64,000 bases of DNA from Nocardioides eburneiflavus (GTDB lineage: Bacteria > Actinomycetota > Actinomycetes > Propionibacteriales > Nocardioidaceae): NCBI RefSeq assembly GCF_004785795.1, contig NZ_SRRO01000001.1, positions 310,001 through 374,000 of the forward strand. Reading direction: 5' to 3'. How positions within the stretch are numbered: the stretch's first letter is position 1; the number at the start of each line of letters is the position of its first letter. The translations under genes and the position numbers were made by a program. The notes under the pieces were generated by a model. The model was not told the DNA's origin and did no database searches. It was given only the letters and a program-made list of their open reading frames with translations. Below, piece by piece: positions 44,608-53,055 of this stretch.

Positions 44608-45671
44608 GGATCTGCCTCATCGCCTCCAGTCGCTACCCCATCCGCGAGCCGTTCGCCGGAGGGCTGGAGTCGATGACGGCCACCATCGCGCGGGGCCTGG
44701 CCGCGCGCGGGCACGAGGTCACCCTGTTCGCCGGCGCCGGGTCCGACGAGTCGCTCCCCGTACGGGTCCTGCCGCTGTCGGCCGTGGAGGTCAGCGACGC
44801 GGCGATGGCCGACAAGTTCGCTCCCGGCCCCGACTGGCTCGCCGACCATCACGCCTACCTCGCGCTGATGCTCTCGCTCTCCCGCACCGGGGCCGAGGAC
44901 TTCGACGTGGTCCACAACAACAGCCTCCACCACCTGCCCATCGCGATGGCCCCGGCGCTCGACGTGCCGATGCTCACCACGCTGCACACGCCGCCGCTGC
45001 CGATGCTGGAGTCCGCGCTCGCCCTGTGCACCCGGCCGCCGCACTTCGTCTCGGTGAGCGACTGGACCGCCGCCGCCTGGCGCCACGTCGTGGACAGCGA
45101 CGTCGTGCCCAACGGCCTCGAGCTGCGCGACTGGCCCTTCGGCGAGGGCGGCGGGCCGGCGGTGTGGTCGGGTCGCATCGTCCCGGAGAAGGCACCCCAC
45201 CTCGCCGTCGAGGCCTGCCGCCTGGCCGGGGTGCCGCTCGTGCTCGCCGGGCCGGTGCAGGACCGCGACTACTTCGACCGCGAGCTCGCCCCCCTCCTGG
45301 GCGGGGACGTCCACCACGTCGGCCACCTCGGGGGTAGCGAGCTCTCCGCGCTCCTCCGCGCCGCCTCGGTGGCACTGGTGACACCCGTGTGGGACGAGCC
45401 CTACGGGCTGGTCGCCGCGGAGGCGATGGCCAGCGGCACGCCCGTCGCCGGCTTCTCGCGCGGCGGTCTCAACCAGGTCGTGTCGCCACGCTCCGGAGTG
45501 CTCGTGGGCGCAGGAGACGTCGCCGCCCTCGCTGAGGCGGTCGCCGCCGCCTCCCGGCTCGACCGGCGCGAGGTCCGCGCCCAGGCCGAGGCCTCGTGCA
45601 GCGCGGACGTGATGGTCGCGCGCTACCTCGACCTCTACACCCTTCTCGTCCGCCGGGACGACGCCGCGTGA
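44604..45671 (+). CDS. Glycosyltransferase family 4
   Basis: The 355-residue GT4 enzyme has an N-terminal glycine-rich acceptor loop (REPFAGGLESMTATIARGLAARGHEV), DVVHNNSLHHLP, and the donor-binding segment WDEPYGLVAAEAMASGTPVAG with the E-x7-E pair that contacts the nucleotide sugar. The fold keeps stereochemistry (retaining). It is the second gene in the run, overlapping both neighbours by 4 bp. Confidence 0.88.
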   Translation: MRICLIASSRYPIREPFAGGLESMTATIARGLAARGHEVTLFAGAGSDESLPVRVLPLSAVEVSDAAMADKFAPGPDWLADHHAYLALMLSLSRTGAEDFDVVHNNSLHHLPIAMAPALDVPMLTTLHTPPLPMLESALALCTRPPHFVSVSDWTAAAWRHVVDSDVVPNGLELRDWPFGEGGGPAVWSGRIVPEKAPHLAVEACRLAGVPLVLAGPVQDRDYFDRELAPLLGGDVHHVGHLGGSELSALLRAASVALVTPVWDEPYGLVAAEAMASGTPVAGFSRGGLNQVVSPRSGVLVGAGDVAALAEAVAAASRLDRREVRAQAEASCSADVMVARYLDLYTLLVRRDDAA

Positions 45672-46696
45672 CCGGGGTCGTCGGCTACTACGTGCACCAC
45701 GTCGGCAGCGGGCACCGGCACCGGGCCGAGGCGCTCGCCGCCCGCCTGGCCGACGAGGGGATCCCGGTGACCGGGCTGTCGTCCCTGCCGCGCCCGCCCT
45801 CCTGGCGCGGCGACTGGGTGCGGCTGCCGCCCGACGACGACGGCCGCCCCGAGGACGTCACCGCCCGCGACCACCTGCACTGGGCTCCGCTCCGCCACGA
45901 CGGCACCCGCGCCCGCGCCGCGGCGACGTCGGCGTGGCTCGAGGCCGCGCGTCCCGACCTGGTGGTCGTCGACGTGTCGGTCGAGGTGCTGCTGTTGACC
46001 CGGCTGCACGGCATCCCCACGGTGGCGGTCGTGCTGCCCGGCCGGCGCGACGACCCCGCCCACCGGCTCGGCCTGGGCGTCGCCGAGGCACTCGTCGGCT
46101 TCTGGCCGCGGGCGGCTCGCGGCATGACGCCCGGCCTGCCCGACGACCTGGTCGAGCGCCTGGTGCCGGTGGGCGCGCTCTCCCGCCACCCCGTACGCCC
46201 CGCGCTCCCCAGCCGGCCGCACGGCGAGCGCAGCGTCGCGCTGCTCCTCGGGTCGGGCGGCCACGACGTCGGCGCCGACGACGTGCGCGCCGCGCAGCGC
46301 GCCACCCCCGACTGGCGGTGGACCGTGCTCGGGGCGGGCCGGGAGACCTGGGTCGAGGACCCGTCCGCGGTGCTCGCCGCGGCGGACGTCGTCGTCACCC
46401 ACGCCGGGCAGAACGCGCTGGCCGAGACCGCCGCGGCCCGCCGCCCAGCCGTCGTGCTGCCGCAGGCGCGTCCCCACGACGAGCAGCGCACGACCGGCGC
46501 CGTGCTCGCCGACGGGTGGCCGGCCGTGGTCCGCGCCGCGTGGCCCGACGCGGCGGAGTGGACCGACGTCCTCGACCGGGCCGCCGCGCTCGACCCAGGC
46601 GGGTGGAGGCACTGGTGCGACGGCTGGGCGGCCGACCGGTTCGCCGACGTCGTCCTCAGGACCCGTGCCCGCGGCCTCGACGGGGGCGCGCGGTGA
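45668..46696 (+). CDS. MurG-like (GT28) glycosyltransferase
   Basis: The 342-residue protein has a GT28 pattern: VHHVGSGHRHRAEALAARL near the N terminus and ADVVVTHAGQNALAETAAAR followed by RPAVVLPQARPHDEQRTTGA near the C terminus, matching the UDP-sugar pocket of MurG and related lipid glycosyltransferases. It is not the cell-wall murG itself, since it sits outside a dcw cluster and differs in length. GTGA overlaps link it to both neighbours. Confidence 0.82.
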   Translation: MTGVVGYYVHHVGSGHRHRAEALAARLADEGIPVTGLSSLPRPPSWRGDWVRLPPDDDGRPEDVTARDHLHWAPLRHDGTRARAAATSAWLEAARPDLVVVDVSVEVLLLTRLHGIPTVAVVLPGRRDDPAHRLGLGVAEALVGFWPRAARGMTPGLPDDLVERLVPVGALSRHPVRPALPSRPHGERSVALLLGSGGHDVGADDVRAAQRATPDWRWTVLGAGRETWVEDPSAVLAAADVVVTHAGQNALAETAAARRPAVVLPQARPHDEQRTTGAVLADGWPAVVRAAWPDAAEWTDVLDRAAALDPGGWRHWCDGWAADRFADVVLRTRARGLDGGAR

Positions 46697-47589
46697 CGGA
46701 CGCCGGGCGGACCCGCGTCGCCGTCGTGACCATCGCGAACGGGCGCCACGACCACCTCGCGGCGCAGCACCGCTTGCTCGCCCGCGGGTCCGTGCTGCCC
46801 GACACCTACCTCGCCGTGGCCATGGACGACCCCGGCATCGTCGAGGACCGGGTCGGGGCAGGGACGGGCGCGCTGGCTCGCGACGTCGTCCGGATCGAGC
46901 GGGGCCGGGAGGGCGCCCTGCCCCTGGCCGCCGCGCGCAACCTCGGGGTCCGCACGGCGCTCGAGCGCGGCGCCGACGTGGTCGTGCTGCTCGACGTCGA
47001 CTGCCTGGCCGGCCACCACCTCGTCGAGGCGTACGCCGAGGTCGTCACCGCACGACCGCGGTGGATCTGGTCGGGACCGGTGACCTACCTCCCGCCGGCG
47101 CCGCCCGACGGCTATCCCGAGGACCCCGCGGGGCTCGCGACCTGGGACGACCCCCACCCGGCACGACCGCAGCCCGAGCCGGGCGAGCTGGTCCACTCCA
47201 CCGACCCCGACCTGTTCTGGTCGCTGTCCTTCGCCGTCGCGGCGAGCACCTGGCGTCACCTGGGGGGCTTCTGCGAGGACTACGTCGGCTACGGGGGCGA
47301 GGACACCGACCTGGCCCGGACGGCGCTCGCCCTCGGCATCGGCCTGGGCTGGGTCGGCGGCGCGCGGGCCTTCCACCAGCACCACCCGGTCAGCAGCCCG
47401 CCGGTCGAGCACCTCGACGACATCCTGCGCAACGGGCGCCTCTTCCACGAGCGGTGGGGCGAGTGGCCGATGGCAGGCTGGCTCGAGGAGTTCGAGCGGC
47501 GAGGACTGGTCCGCCGCGTGAATGGGCACTGGGAGCGCGAGACTCCCAGCCCGACCTCCAGCCTCGCACCGAAGGAGAGCACAACGTGA
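46693..47589 (+). CDS. GT2-type glycosyltransferase with galactosyltransferase C-terminal region
   Basis: The 298-residue GT-A enzyme has the metal-binding DVD in VVLLDVDCLAGHHLVEAY and the Glyco_transf_7C-like segment GGFCEDYVGYGGEDTDLARTA, where GGEDTDL is the acceptor/catalytic motif of beta-galactosyl- and polypeptide-GalNAc transferases. It would be an inverting enzyme using a divalent metal. The tail holds the GAAGGAG site for the next gene. Confidence 0.86.
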   Translation: MTDAGRTRVAVVTIANGRHDHLAAQHRLLARGSVLPDTYLAVAMDDPGIVEDRVGAGTGALARDVVRIERGREGALPLAAARNLGVRTALERGADVVVLLDVDCLAGHHLVEAYAEVVTARPRWIWSGPVTYLPPAPPDGYPEDPAGLATWDDPHPARPQPEPGELVHSTDPDLFWSLSFAVAASTWRHLGGFCEDYVGYGGEDTDLARTALALGIGLGWVGGARAFHQHHPVSSPPVEHLDDILRNGRLFHERWGEWPMAGWLEEFERRGLVRRVNGHWERETPSPTSSLAPKESTT

Positions 47590-48023
47590 GCACCACGAGC
47601 CGTCCCGTCGCTGCCACCCCCGAGCAGGTCTGGGAGGTGTTGTCCGACGGCTGGCTCTACCCGCTCTTCGTCGTGGGGGCATCCCGCATGCGCGCCGTCG
47701 ACGACTCGTGGCCCGCCGTGGGGTCGCGGCTGCACCACAGCGTCGGCACCTGGCCGCTGCTGATCGACGACACCACCGAGGTCCTCGACGTCGAGGAGGG
47801 CCGGCGCCTGCTGCTGCTCGCCCGCGGCTGGCCCGCCGGCCAGGCCCATGTCGACATCTCGCTGCAGCCGAGCGGCGACACGACGGTCGTCACCATCACC
47901 GAGGACGCCACCGCCGGCCCCGGTACGCTGATCCCGAAGCCGTTGCGCGACGCCCAGCTGCACCTGCGCAACGTGGAGGCCCTGCGCCGCCTCGCCTTCC
48001 TGGTGGAGGGCCGGGCCCGGTGA
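47586..48023 (+). CDS. SRPBCC-family protein (START/cyclase-like)
   Basis: The 145-residue protein has the helix-grip fold pattern of SRPBCC proteins: AATPEQVWEVLSDGWLYPLFVVGASRM at the start, a beta-sheet core, and a long C-terminal helix (PLRDAQLHLRNVEALRRLAFLVEG). Such proteins bind hydrophobic ligands or cyclise polyketides. GAAGGAG lies 9 nt before the GTG. Its place beside a phytoene-desaturase-like enzyme suggests a shared lipophilic substrate. Confidence 0.84.
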   Translation: MSTTSRPVAATPEQVWEVLSDGWLYPLFVVGASRMRAVDDSWPAVGSRLHHSVGTWPLLIDDTTEVLDVEEGRRLLLLARGWPAGQAHVDISLQPSGDTTVVTITEDATAGPGTLIPKPLRDAQLHLRNVEALRRLAFLVEGRAR

Positions 48024-49636
48024 CGTCAGGCGCTTACGACGCCGTCGTGGTCGGGGCCGGGCCCAACGGCCTGGTCGCCGCCAACGTCCTCGCCGACGCC
48101 GGCTGGCAGGTGCTGGTGCTCGAGGCGCAGCCGACGCCGGGCGGTGCGGTGCGCAGCGACCGCGACGTGCACCCCGACTTCGTGCACGACACGTTCAGCG
48201 CGTTCTACCCCCTGGCGGTGGCCTCGCACGCGATGGTGTCGCTGCGCCTGCAGGACCACGGACTGGTCTGGGAGCACGCCCCGTCCGTGCTCGGACACCC
48301 GTTCGGCGACGGCCAGTGGGCCGTGCTGCACCGCGACCGGGAGGCGACCGCCGCCGGCATCGACGACCTCCGCGCCGGTGACGGCGAGGCCTGGCTGGAC
48401 CTGTGCTGCACCTGGGACCGGATCGGCCCGTCGCTGGTCGACGGCCTCACGTCGCCCTTCCCGCCCGTCCGTGCGGGCGCCCGCCTCCTGCCCGCCCTCG
48501 CGCGCTCCGGTGGGCTCGACACCGTCCGTCGCCTGGCCACCCCGGTGTCCTCGCTCGGCCGCGAGCTGTTCTCCGGGCCGGCCGCGCAGCTGCTCCTCGC
48601 GGGCAACGCCGGGCACGCCGACTTCCCCCTCGCCTCCCCCGGCTCCGGCGTCTTCGGGGTGCTGATGACGATGCTCGGCCAGACGGTGGGCTTCCCCGTC
48701 CCGCGCGGCGGCGCCCAGCGCCTCACCGACGCGCTGGTCGCCCGCGCCGCGAGCCTGGGCGTCGAGGTGGTGACCGACGCCGAGGTCACCCACGTCGACG
48801 TGCGCGACGGGCGCGCGGTCGGCGTACGCACCCGCGACGGCCAGGCGTACGCCGCCCGCGCCGTGCTCGCCGACGTCTCGGCCACCCACCTCTTCGGCCG
48901 CCTCGTGCCCGACGAGCACCTGCCCGCGCGGGTGGTGCGCGGGATGCGCGACTTCGAGCTCGACCCCGGCACGGTCAAGGTCGACTGGGCGCTGTCGGGG
49001 CCGGTGCCGTGGACCAACCGGCCGGCCCTCGTGCCGGGCACGGTGCACGTCGCCGACTCCGTCGAGGAGATGACCCAGACCCTGGCGCAGGTGTCGGCCG
49101 GGGTCGTGCCCGACCGGCCGTTCCTGCTGACCGGGCAGATGACGACCAGCGACCCGTCGCGCTCGCCCGCCGGCACCGAGTCCTTCTGGGCCTACACCCA
49201 CGTCCCCCAGCCGGGGATGACCCGGCGCGACGCGGGCGCGGAGGCGGGCGGGGAGGTGAGCGGCGCGTGGGGACGCGACGACTGCGAGCGCTTCGCCGAC
49301 CGGATGCAGGCGCGGATCGAGGCGCTGGCGCCGGGGTTCGGCGACCTCGTCCTCTCCCGCCGCGTCCTCGGGCCGCACGAGCTCGAGGCCCGCGACGCGA
49401 ACCTCGTCGGCGGCGCCGTCAACGGCGGCACGTCCCAGCTGCACCAGGAGCTGGTCTTCCGCCCCGTGCCCGCCATGCGGGGACGCGCGGCCACCGGCGT
49501 ACCCGGACTGTTCCTCGCCTCCGCCTCCGCGCACCCGGGAGGCGGCGTGCACGGCGCCGCCGGCGCCAACGCCGCCCGCGCCGCGATCTGGCAACGCCGT
49601 ACGGAGCGCCTGCGCCCGGGAAGGTCGCCCGCATGA
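48020..49636 (+). CDS. Phytoene desaturase-like FAD oxidoreductase
   Basis: The 538-residue CrtI-type protein has a dinucleotide-binding motif VVVGAGPNGLVAANVLADAG, the linker EAQPTPGGAVRS, and a C-terminal GLFLASASAHPGGGVHGAAGAN flavin-contact motif. Members desaturate, isomerise or saturate polyisoprenoids and related lipids. No phytoene synthase or prenyltransferase is nearby, so carotenoid synthesis is not supported. It overlaps the SRPBCC gene upstream and the methyltransferase gene downstream by 4 bp each. Confidence 0.88.
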   Translation: MTSGAYDAVVVGAGPNGLVAANVLADAGWQVLVLEAQPTPGGAVRSDRDVHPDFVHDTFSAFYPLAVASHAMVSLRLQDHGLVWEHAPSVLGHPFGDGQWAVLHRDREATAAGIDDLRAGDGEAWLDLCCTWDRIGPSLVDGLTSPFPPVRAGARLLPALARSGGLDTVRRLATPVSSLGRELFSGPAAQLLLAGNAGHADFPLASPGSGVFGVLMTMLGQTVGFPVPRGGAQRLTDALVARAASLGVEVVTDAEVTHVDVRDGRAVGVRTRDGQAYAARAVLADVSATHLFGRLVPDEHLPARVVRGMRDFELDPGTVKVDWALSGPVPWTNRPALVPGTVHVADSVEEMTQTLAQVSAGVVPDRPFLLTGQMTTSDPSRSPAGTESFWAYTHVPQPGMTRRDAGAEAGGEVSGAWGRDDCERFADRMQARIEALAPGFGDLVLSRRVLGPHELEARDANLVGGAVNGGTSQLHQELVFRPVPAMRGRAATGVPGLFLASASAHPGGGVHGAAGANAARAAIWQRRTERLRPGRSPA

Positions 49637-50250
49637 CCGAGCACCTCGCCTTCGGGTCGCTGACCATCGCCTTCGACGACCGTGTGCTCCGCCCGCGGGA
49701 CTGGACGACCGCCCAGTCCGAGTGGGCCGCGAAGTTGTCGCCGACCACCCCGGGTGGCGCGGTGCTCGAGCTCTGCGCCGGCGCCGGCCACATCGGCCTG
49801 CTGGCCGTCGCAGCCACCGGACGGCAGCTGGTCTGCGTCGACGCGAGCGCCGTCGCGTGCGACTACGCCCGCGCCAACGCCCTCGCCGCCGGGCTCGCCG
49901 ACCGCGTCGAGGTCCGCGAGGGCCGGCTGGAGGAGGCGATCGGCCCCGACGAGACGTTCGCGCTGGTCATCGCGGACCCGCCGTGGGTGCCGCGGGAGCA
50001 GACCGGGCGCTACCCCGAGGACCCGCTGAGCGCGATCGACGGCGGCGACGACGGGCTCGACGTGGCCCGGGCCTGCCTCGCGGTGATCGACGCCCACCTG
50101 GCGCCGGGTGGCTCGGCCGTGCTCCAGGTCGGCACCTGCGAGCAGGTCGACGTGCTGCGCGGCGAGCCGTGCTTCGCCGAGGGTCGCTTCGCAGTGGTCG
50201 AGGTGCGGCAGGAGGAGCGCGGGGTGCTCGCGAGGATCGACCGCGCCTGA
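49633..50250 (+). CDS. HemK2/MTQ2-like class I methyltransferase
   Basis: The 205-residue SAM enzyme has motif I VLELCAGAGHIGLLAVA and the catalytic ADPPWVP, a variant of the NPPY motif that methylates amide or amine nitrogen in HemK-type enzymes. The target could be a protein glutamine, a nucleobase or the product of this cluster. It is the last gene of the seven-gene run and ends 15 bp from the convergent CDGSH gene. Confidence 0.85.
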   Translation: MTEHLAFGSLTIAFDDRVLRPRDWTTAQSEWAAKLSPTTPGGAVLELCAGAGHIGLLAVAATGRQLVCVDASAVACDYARANALAAGLADRVEVREGRLEEAIGPDETFALVIADPPWVPREQTGRYPEDPLSAIDGGDDGLDVARACLAVIDAHLAPGGSAVLQVGTCEQVDVLRGEPCFAEGRFAVVEVRQEERGVLARIDRA

Positions 50251-50265
50251 GGTCCGAGCGAGCCC

Positions 50266-50472
50266 TCAGCGCGGGATGACCTTGTGCGTCCCGTCGCACC
50301 ACGGCAGCCGGCTCGACTTGTCGCAGCGGCAGAGCGCGACGACCGGCCGCTCGACGGGGTGCACGGTGCCATCGGCGTCCTGCACCGACTCGACGCCGCG
50401 CAGCAGCATCGGCCCGTGCGGGACGAGCACGACGTCGGGGTGCTCGAAGTCGCGGTCGGTCGGGCCGGTCAC
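50266..50472 (-). CDS. CDGSH [2Fe-2S] protein
   Basis: The 68-residue protein carries the complete CDGSH motif: Cys48, Cys50, Cys59 and His63 (CRCDKSSRLPWCDGTH). This three-Cys, one-His set holds a redox-active, pH-sensitive [2Fe-2S] cluster as in mitoNEET. It starts at GTG overlapping the diiron-enzyme stop, so it may be the electron donor or cluster supplier for that enzyme. Confidence 0.92.
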   Translation of the reverse strand: MTGPTDRDFEHPDVVLVPHGPMLLRGVESVQDADGTVHPVERPVVALCRCDKSSRLPWCDGTHKVIPR

Positions 50473-51419
50473 CGTGCCCCCCACGACGCCAGCAGCGCGG
50501 TCGCGAAGCGGGCCTCGACGTCGAGGCAGGTGTACGCCCCGAAGAGGATCTCGCCGGCCTGGTCGGGCTCGTCCTCGGCCAGGGTGCCGCAGATGTCGCG
50601 CGAGGCGAGGTGCTCGTGGATGGCGTCGGCCTCGACGTGCTCGTCGTAATAGGCCGACATCGGGCCGTCCAGCTCGAGCCGCTCGAGGCCCTGCACCATC
50701 TTGCGGGAGGGCAGCGAGCTGGTCATCTCGAACGCGGCGAGGTGGCCCATCGCCGCGCCGCGCAGGCGTCGGTGCAGCCCGAGGAGGGAGCCGGCGTTGT
50801 TCATCTCGAGGGTCTCGGGCAGCGCGTCGTCGACGTACGCGCCGTACTCCGCCCGCAGCCCGACGGCCTCGAGGCCGCGCGCGAAGAGGTGGGAGTGCAG
50901 GCGGTTGGGGTCGCCGTCGCCGTACTCGTCGAACTGCAGCGCCATCAGCGCGGCCTTCGCGCGCACCGGCAGCCGCGGCACCACGAAGGCCGACGGGTCG
51001 GACTCCTTGAGGTGGTAGACCGAGCGCTGCCGCAGCAGCTCCAGCACCTGGTCGCGGTCGGCGTGGCGGCGTACGTGGTCGGCGAGCGAGGGCCCGTCGT
51101 CCGCGGCGACCAGCGCCTCGAGCGCCGCGGGCACGTCCTCCGGGGCGGTGGGGCCGGGGTCCTTGCCCACCCACCGCTCGCGCAGCCGCCCCTCGAGCGC
51201 GGTCTCGAGCTCGTGGCGCACGCCGAGCAGCGTCGGGTCCCACTCCGCGCGGTCGTCGCCGTCCTCGAAGCCGCGGAAGGACAGCTCGTGCAGCGTCCAC
51301 AGGGAGATGCACTCGTCGTCCCACGAGTCGGCGACGGGCGCGGCACCTGCCACGCCCGTCCCAGCCAGTCGCGCGACCAGCCACTCGCTCAGCGGGCCGC
51401 GCGGCTTGGGCAGCCTCAT
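50469..51419 (-). CDS. Iron-containing redox enzyme, haem-oxygenase-like diiron (HDO) family
   Basis: The 316-residue, mostly helical protein has candidate metal ligands in FDEYGDGDPNRLHSHLFA and YYDEHVEADAIHEH, the spacing expected of haem-oxygenase-like diiron oxidases and oxygenases (the UndA/BesC/SznF superfamily). These enzymes use O2 for decarboxylation, desaturation, C-C cleavage or N-oxygenation. It overlaps the alcohol dehydrogenase upstream (ATGA) and the CDGSH gene downstream (GTGA). The substrate is unknown. Confidence 0.85.
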   Translation of the reverse strand: MRLPKPRGPLSEWLVARLAGTGVAGAAPVADSWDDECISLWTLHELSFRGFEDGDDRAEWDPTLLGVRHELETALEGRLRERWVGKDPGPTAPEDVPAALEALVAADDGPSLADHVRRHADRDQVLELLRQRSVYHLKESDPSAFVVPRLPVRAKAALMALQFDEYGDGDPNRLHSHLFARGLEAVGLRAEYGAYVDDALPETLEMNNAGSLLGLHRRLRGAAMGHLAAFEMTSSLPSRKMVQGLERLELDGPMSAYYDEHVEADAIHEHLASRDICGTLAEDEPDQAGEILFGAYTCLDVEARFATALLASWGAR

Positions 51420-52597
51420 GGGCGGAACACCACCTTCACCATGCCGTCGTCCTTGTCGCGGAACTTCTTGTACGCCTCGGGCGCGTCGTCGAGCGGGAGG
51501 TGGTGGGTGGCGAAGGACTCGACACCGAGGTGGTCCTCCTCCTCCTGGAGCAGGTCGAGGATGTCGTCGCTCCAGCGGCGCACGTTGGCCTGGCCCATCC
51601 GGATCTGGACCTGCTTGTCGAAGAGCTCGAACATCGGCAGCGGGTCCGTCGGGGCGCCGTAGACCCCCGAGATGCTGATCGTCCCGCCGCGGCGTACGGC
51701 GTCGATCGCGCTCAGCAGCGCCGCCAGTCGGTCGGCGCCGACGTTGAGCATGACCTTCTCCTGCACCTTCTTGGGCAGCAGGCCGAGCGCCTTCTGCGCG
51801 GTCTCGGCGACCGGCGAGCCGTGCGCCTCCATGCCGACCGCGTCGATCACGGCGTCCGCGCCGCGCCCGTCAGTCAGGTCGCGCACCGCGTCGCCCACGC
51901 CGTCGACCTCGGTGAAGTCGATCGTCTCCCCGCCGCGGCCGTGGACGCGGGCGAGCCGCTCGCGCACGGAGTCGACCACGATCACGCGCAGCCCGCGGTG
52001 CATGCCGATGCGTGCGGCCATGTCGCCGATCGGTCCGGCGCCGACGACGAGCAGGGTGCCGCCGTCCTCGACGTCGGCGTACTCCACGGCCTGCCACGCG
52101 GTCGGCAGCACGTCGGAGAGGAAGAGGAAGCGGTCGTCCGGCGGTCCGTGGTCGACCTTGATCGGCAGGGTGTCGGCGAACGGGACGCGCAGCAGCTCGG
52201 CCTGCCCGCCGGGGACCCGGCCGTACAGCTTGCTGTAGCCGAACAGGCTCGCGCCGGTGCCGGTGTCGCGGTTCTGGGTGGTCTCGCACTGGCTGTGGAG
52301 CCCGCGGCTGCACATCCAACAGGTGCCGCAGCTGATGTTGAAGGGGACGACGACGCGGTCACCGGCGCTCAACGTGGTGACGGCCGAGCCGACGTCGCGC
52401 ACGATGCCCATCGGCTCGTGGCCCACGATGTCGCCCGGCGTCATGAACGGGGTGAGCGGGTCGTAGAGGTGCAGGTCGGAGCCGCAGAGTCCGGTCGACG
52501 TCACCTCGATGACGACGTCGGTGCGTTCCTCGATCTTCGCGTCGGGGACCTCGACGACCTGCATGTCGAGCTTGCCCTGCCAGGTGACTGCCTTCAT
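51416..52597 (-). CDS. Zinc-dependent alcohol dehydrogenase (MDR family)
   Basis: The 393-residue protein has the catalytic-zinc motifs GLCGSDLHLYDP and GHEPMGIV, a structural zinc set in CGTCWMCSRGLHSQC, and the NAD-binding VVGAGPIGDMAARIGMHRG. The long form with the extra GLLPKKVQEKVM loop resembles glutathione-independent formaldehyde or sorbitol-type dehydrogenases. It is the first gene of the three-gene minus-strand run and faces a cinA fragment upstream. Confidence 0.9.
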   Translation of the reverse strand: MKAVTWQGKLDMQVVEVPDAKIEERTDVVIEVTSTGLCGSDLHLYDPLTPFMTPGDIVGHEPMGIVRDVGSAVTTLSAGDRVVVPFNISCGTCWMCSRGLHSQCETTQNRDTGTGASLFGYSKLYGRVPGGQAELLRVPFADTLPIKVDHGPPDDRFLFLSDVLPTAWQAVEYADVEDGGTLLVVGAGPIGDMAARIGMHRGLRVIVVDSVRERLARVHGRGGETIDFTEVDGVGDAVRDLTDGRGADAVIDAVGMEAHGSPVAETAQKALGLLPKKVQEKVMLNVGADRLAALLSAIDAVRRGGTISISGVYGAPTDPLPMFELFDKQVQIRMGQANVRRWSDDILDLLQEEEDHLGVESFATHHLPLDDAPEAYKKFRDKDDGMVKVVFRP

Positions 52598-52627
52598 GGG
52601 GTGCCAGTGCCCCGCCGGCGCGGGACC

Positions 52628-52921
52628 ATGCATGGTGGTGTGGGCCGCGGGCCCGTGGTGACCGACGGCTGCGCACGCGAGATGGCGACGGGCGTACGCA
52701 CGCTGCTGGGAGCCGACGTCGCGCTCGGCATCACCGGGGTCGGTGGCCCCGGCCCGCAGGAGGGGTGCCCGCCCGGCACGGTGCACCTGGCCGTGGCCCG
52801 TGCCGAGGGCTCGCAGTCCAGGGTGGAGTCGCGGCACGTGCTGCTCGACGGCGACCCGACCGAGGTCGTCGCCAGCGCCACCACGCTGGCCCTCGACGAG
52901 CTGGTCCGGGCACTGGCCTGA
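52628..52921 (+). pseudogene. cinA: CinA C-terminal-domain fragment
   Basis: The frame from ATG 52628 (97 residues) matches only the second half of the CinA amidohydrolase domain: AREMATGVRTLLGADVALGITGVGGPGPQ and PPGTVHLAVARAEG. The first 60 or so residues, including the ATAESLTGG catalytic segment, are absent. In their place lies the start of the divergent alcohol dehydrogenase gene, 30 bp away. The protein should not deamidate nicotinamide mononucleotide. It looks like a leftover from the event that brought in the cluster to its left. Confidence 0.7.
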
Positions 52922-53055
52922 GGCGTGGGACGCGAGGTTGCGGCCCGCCCTTGGGGGTGGGACCGTGAAGGGGCAACACCCACACCCACCTGCGGACTCG
53001 CGCACCGGCGCACCACGCCGTACGTCGTTCCGTGACCGAGGAGGTCGACGGAACG

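Noticed and set aside
48020..49636. Carotenoid biosynthesis from the phytoene-desaturase-like gene
   Set aside because: No phytoene synthase, GGPP synthase or lycopene cyclase gene is in the neighbourhood.
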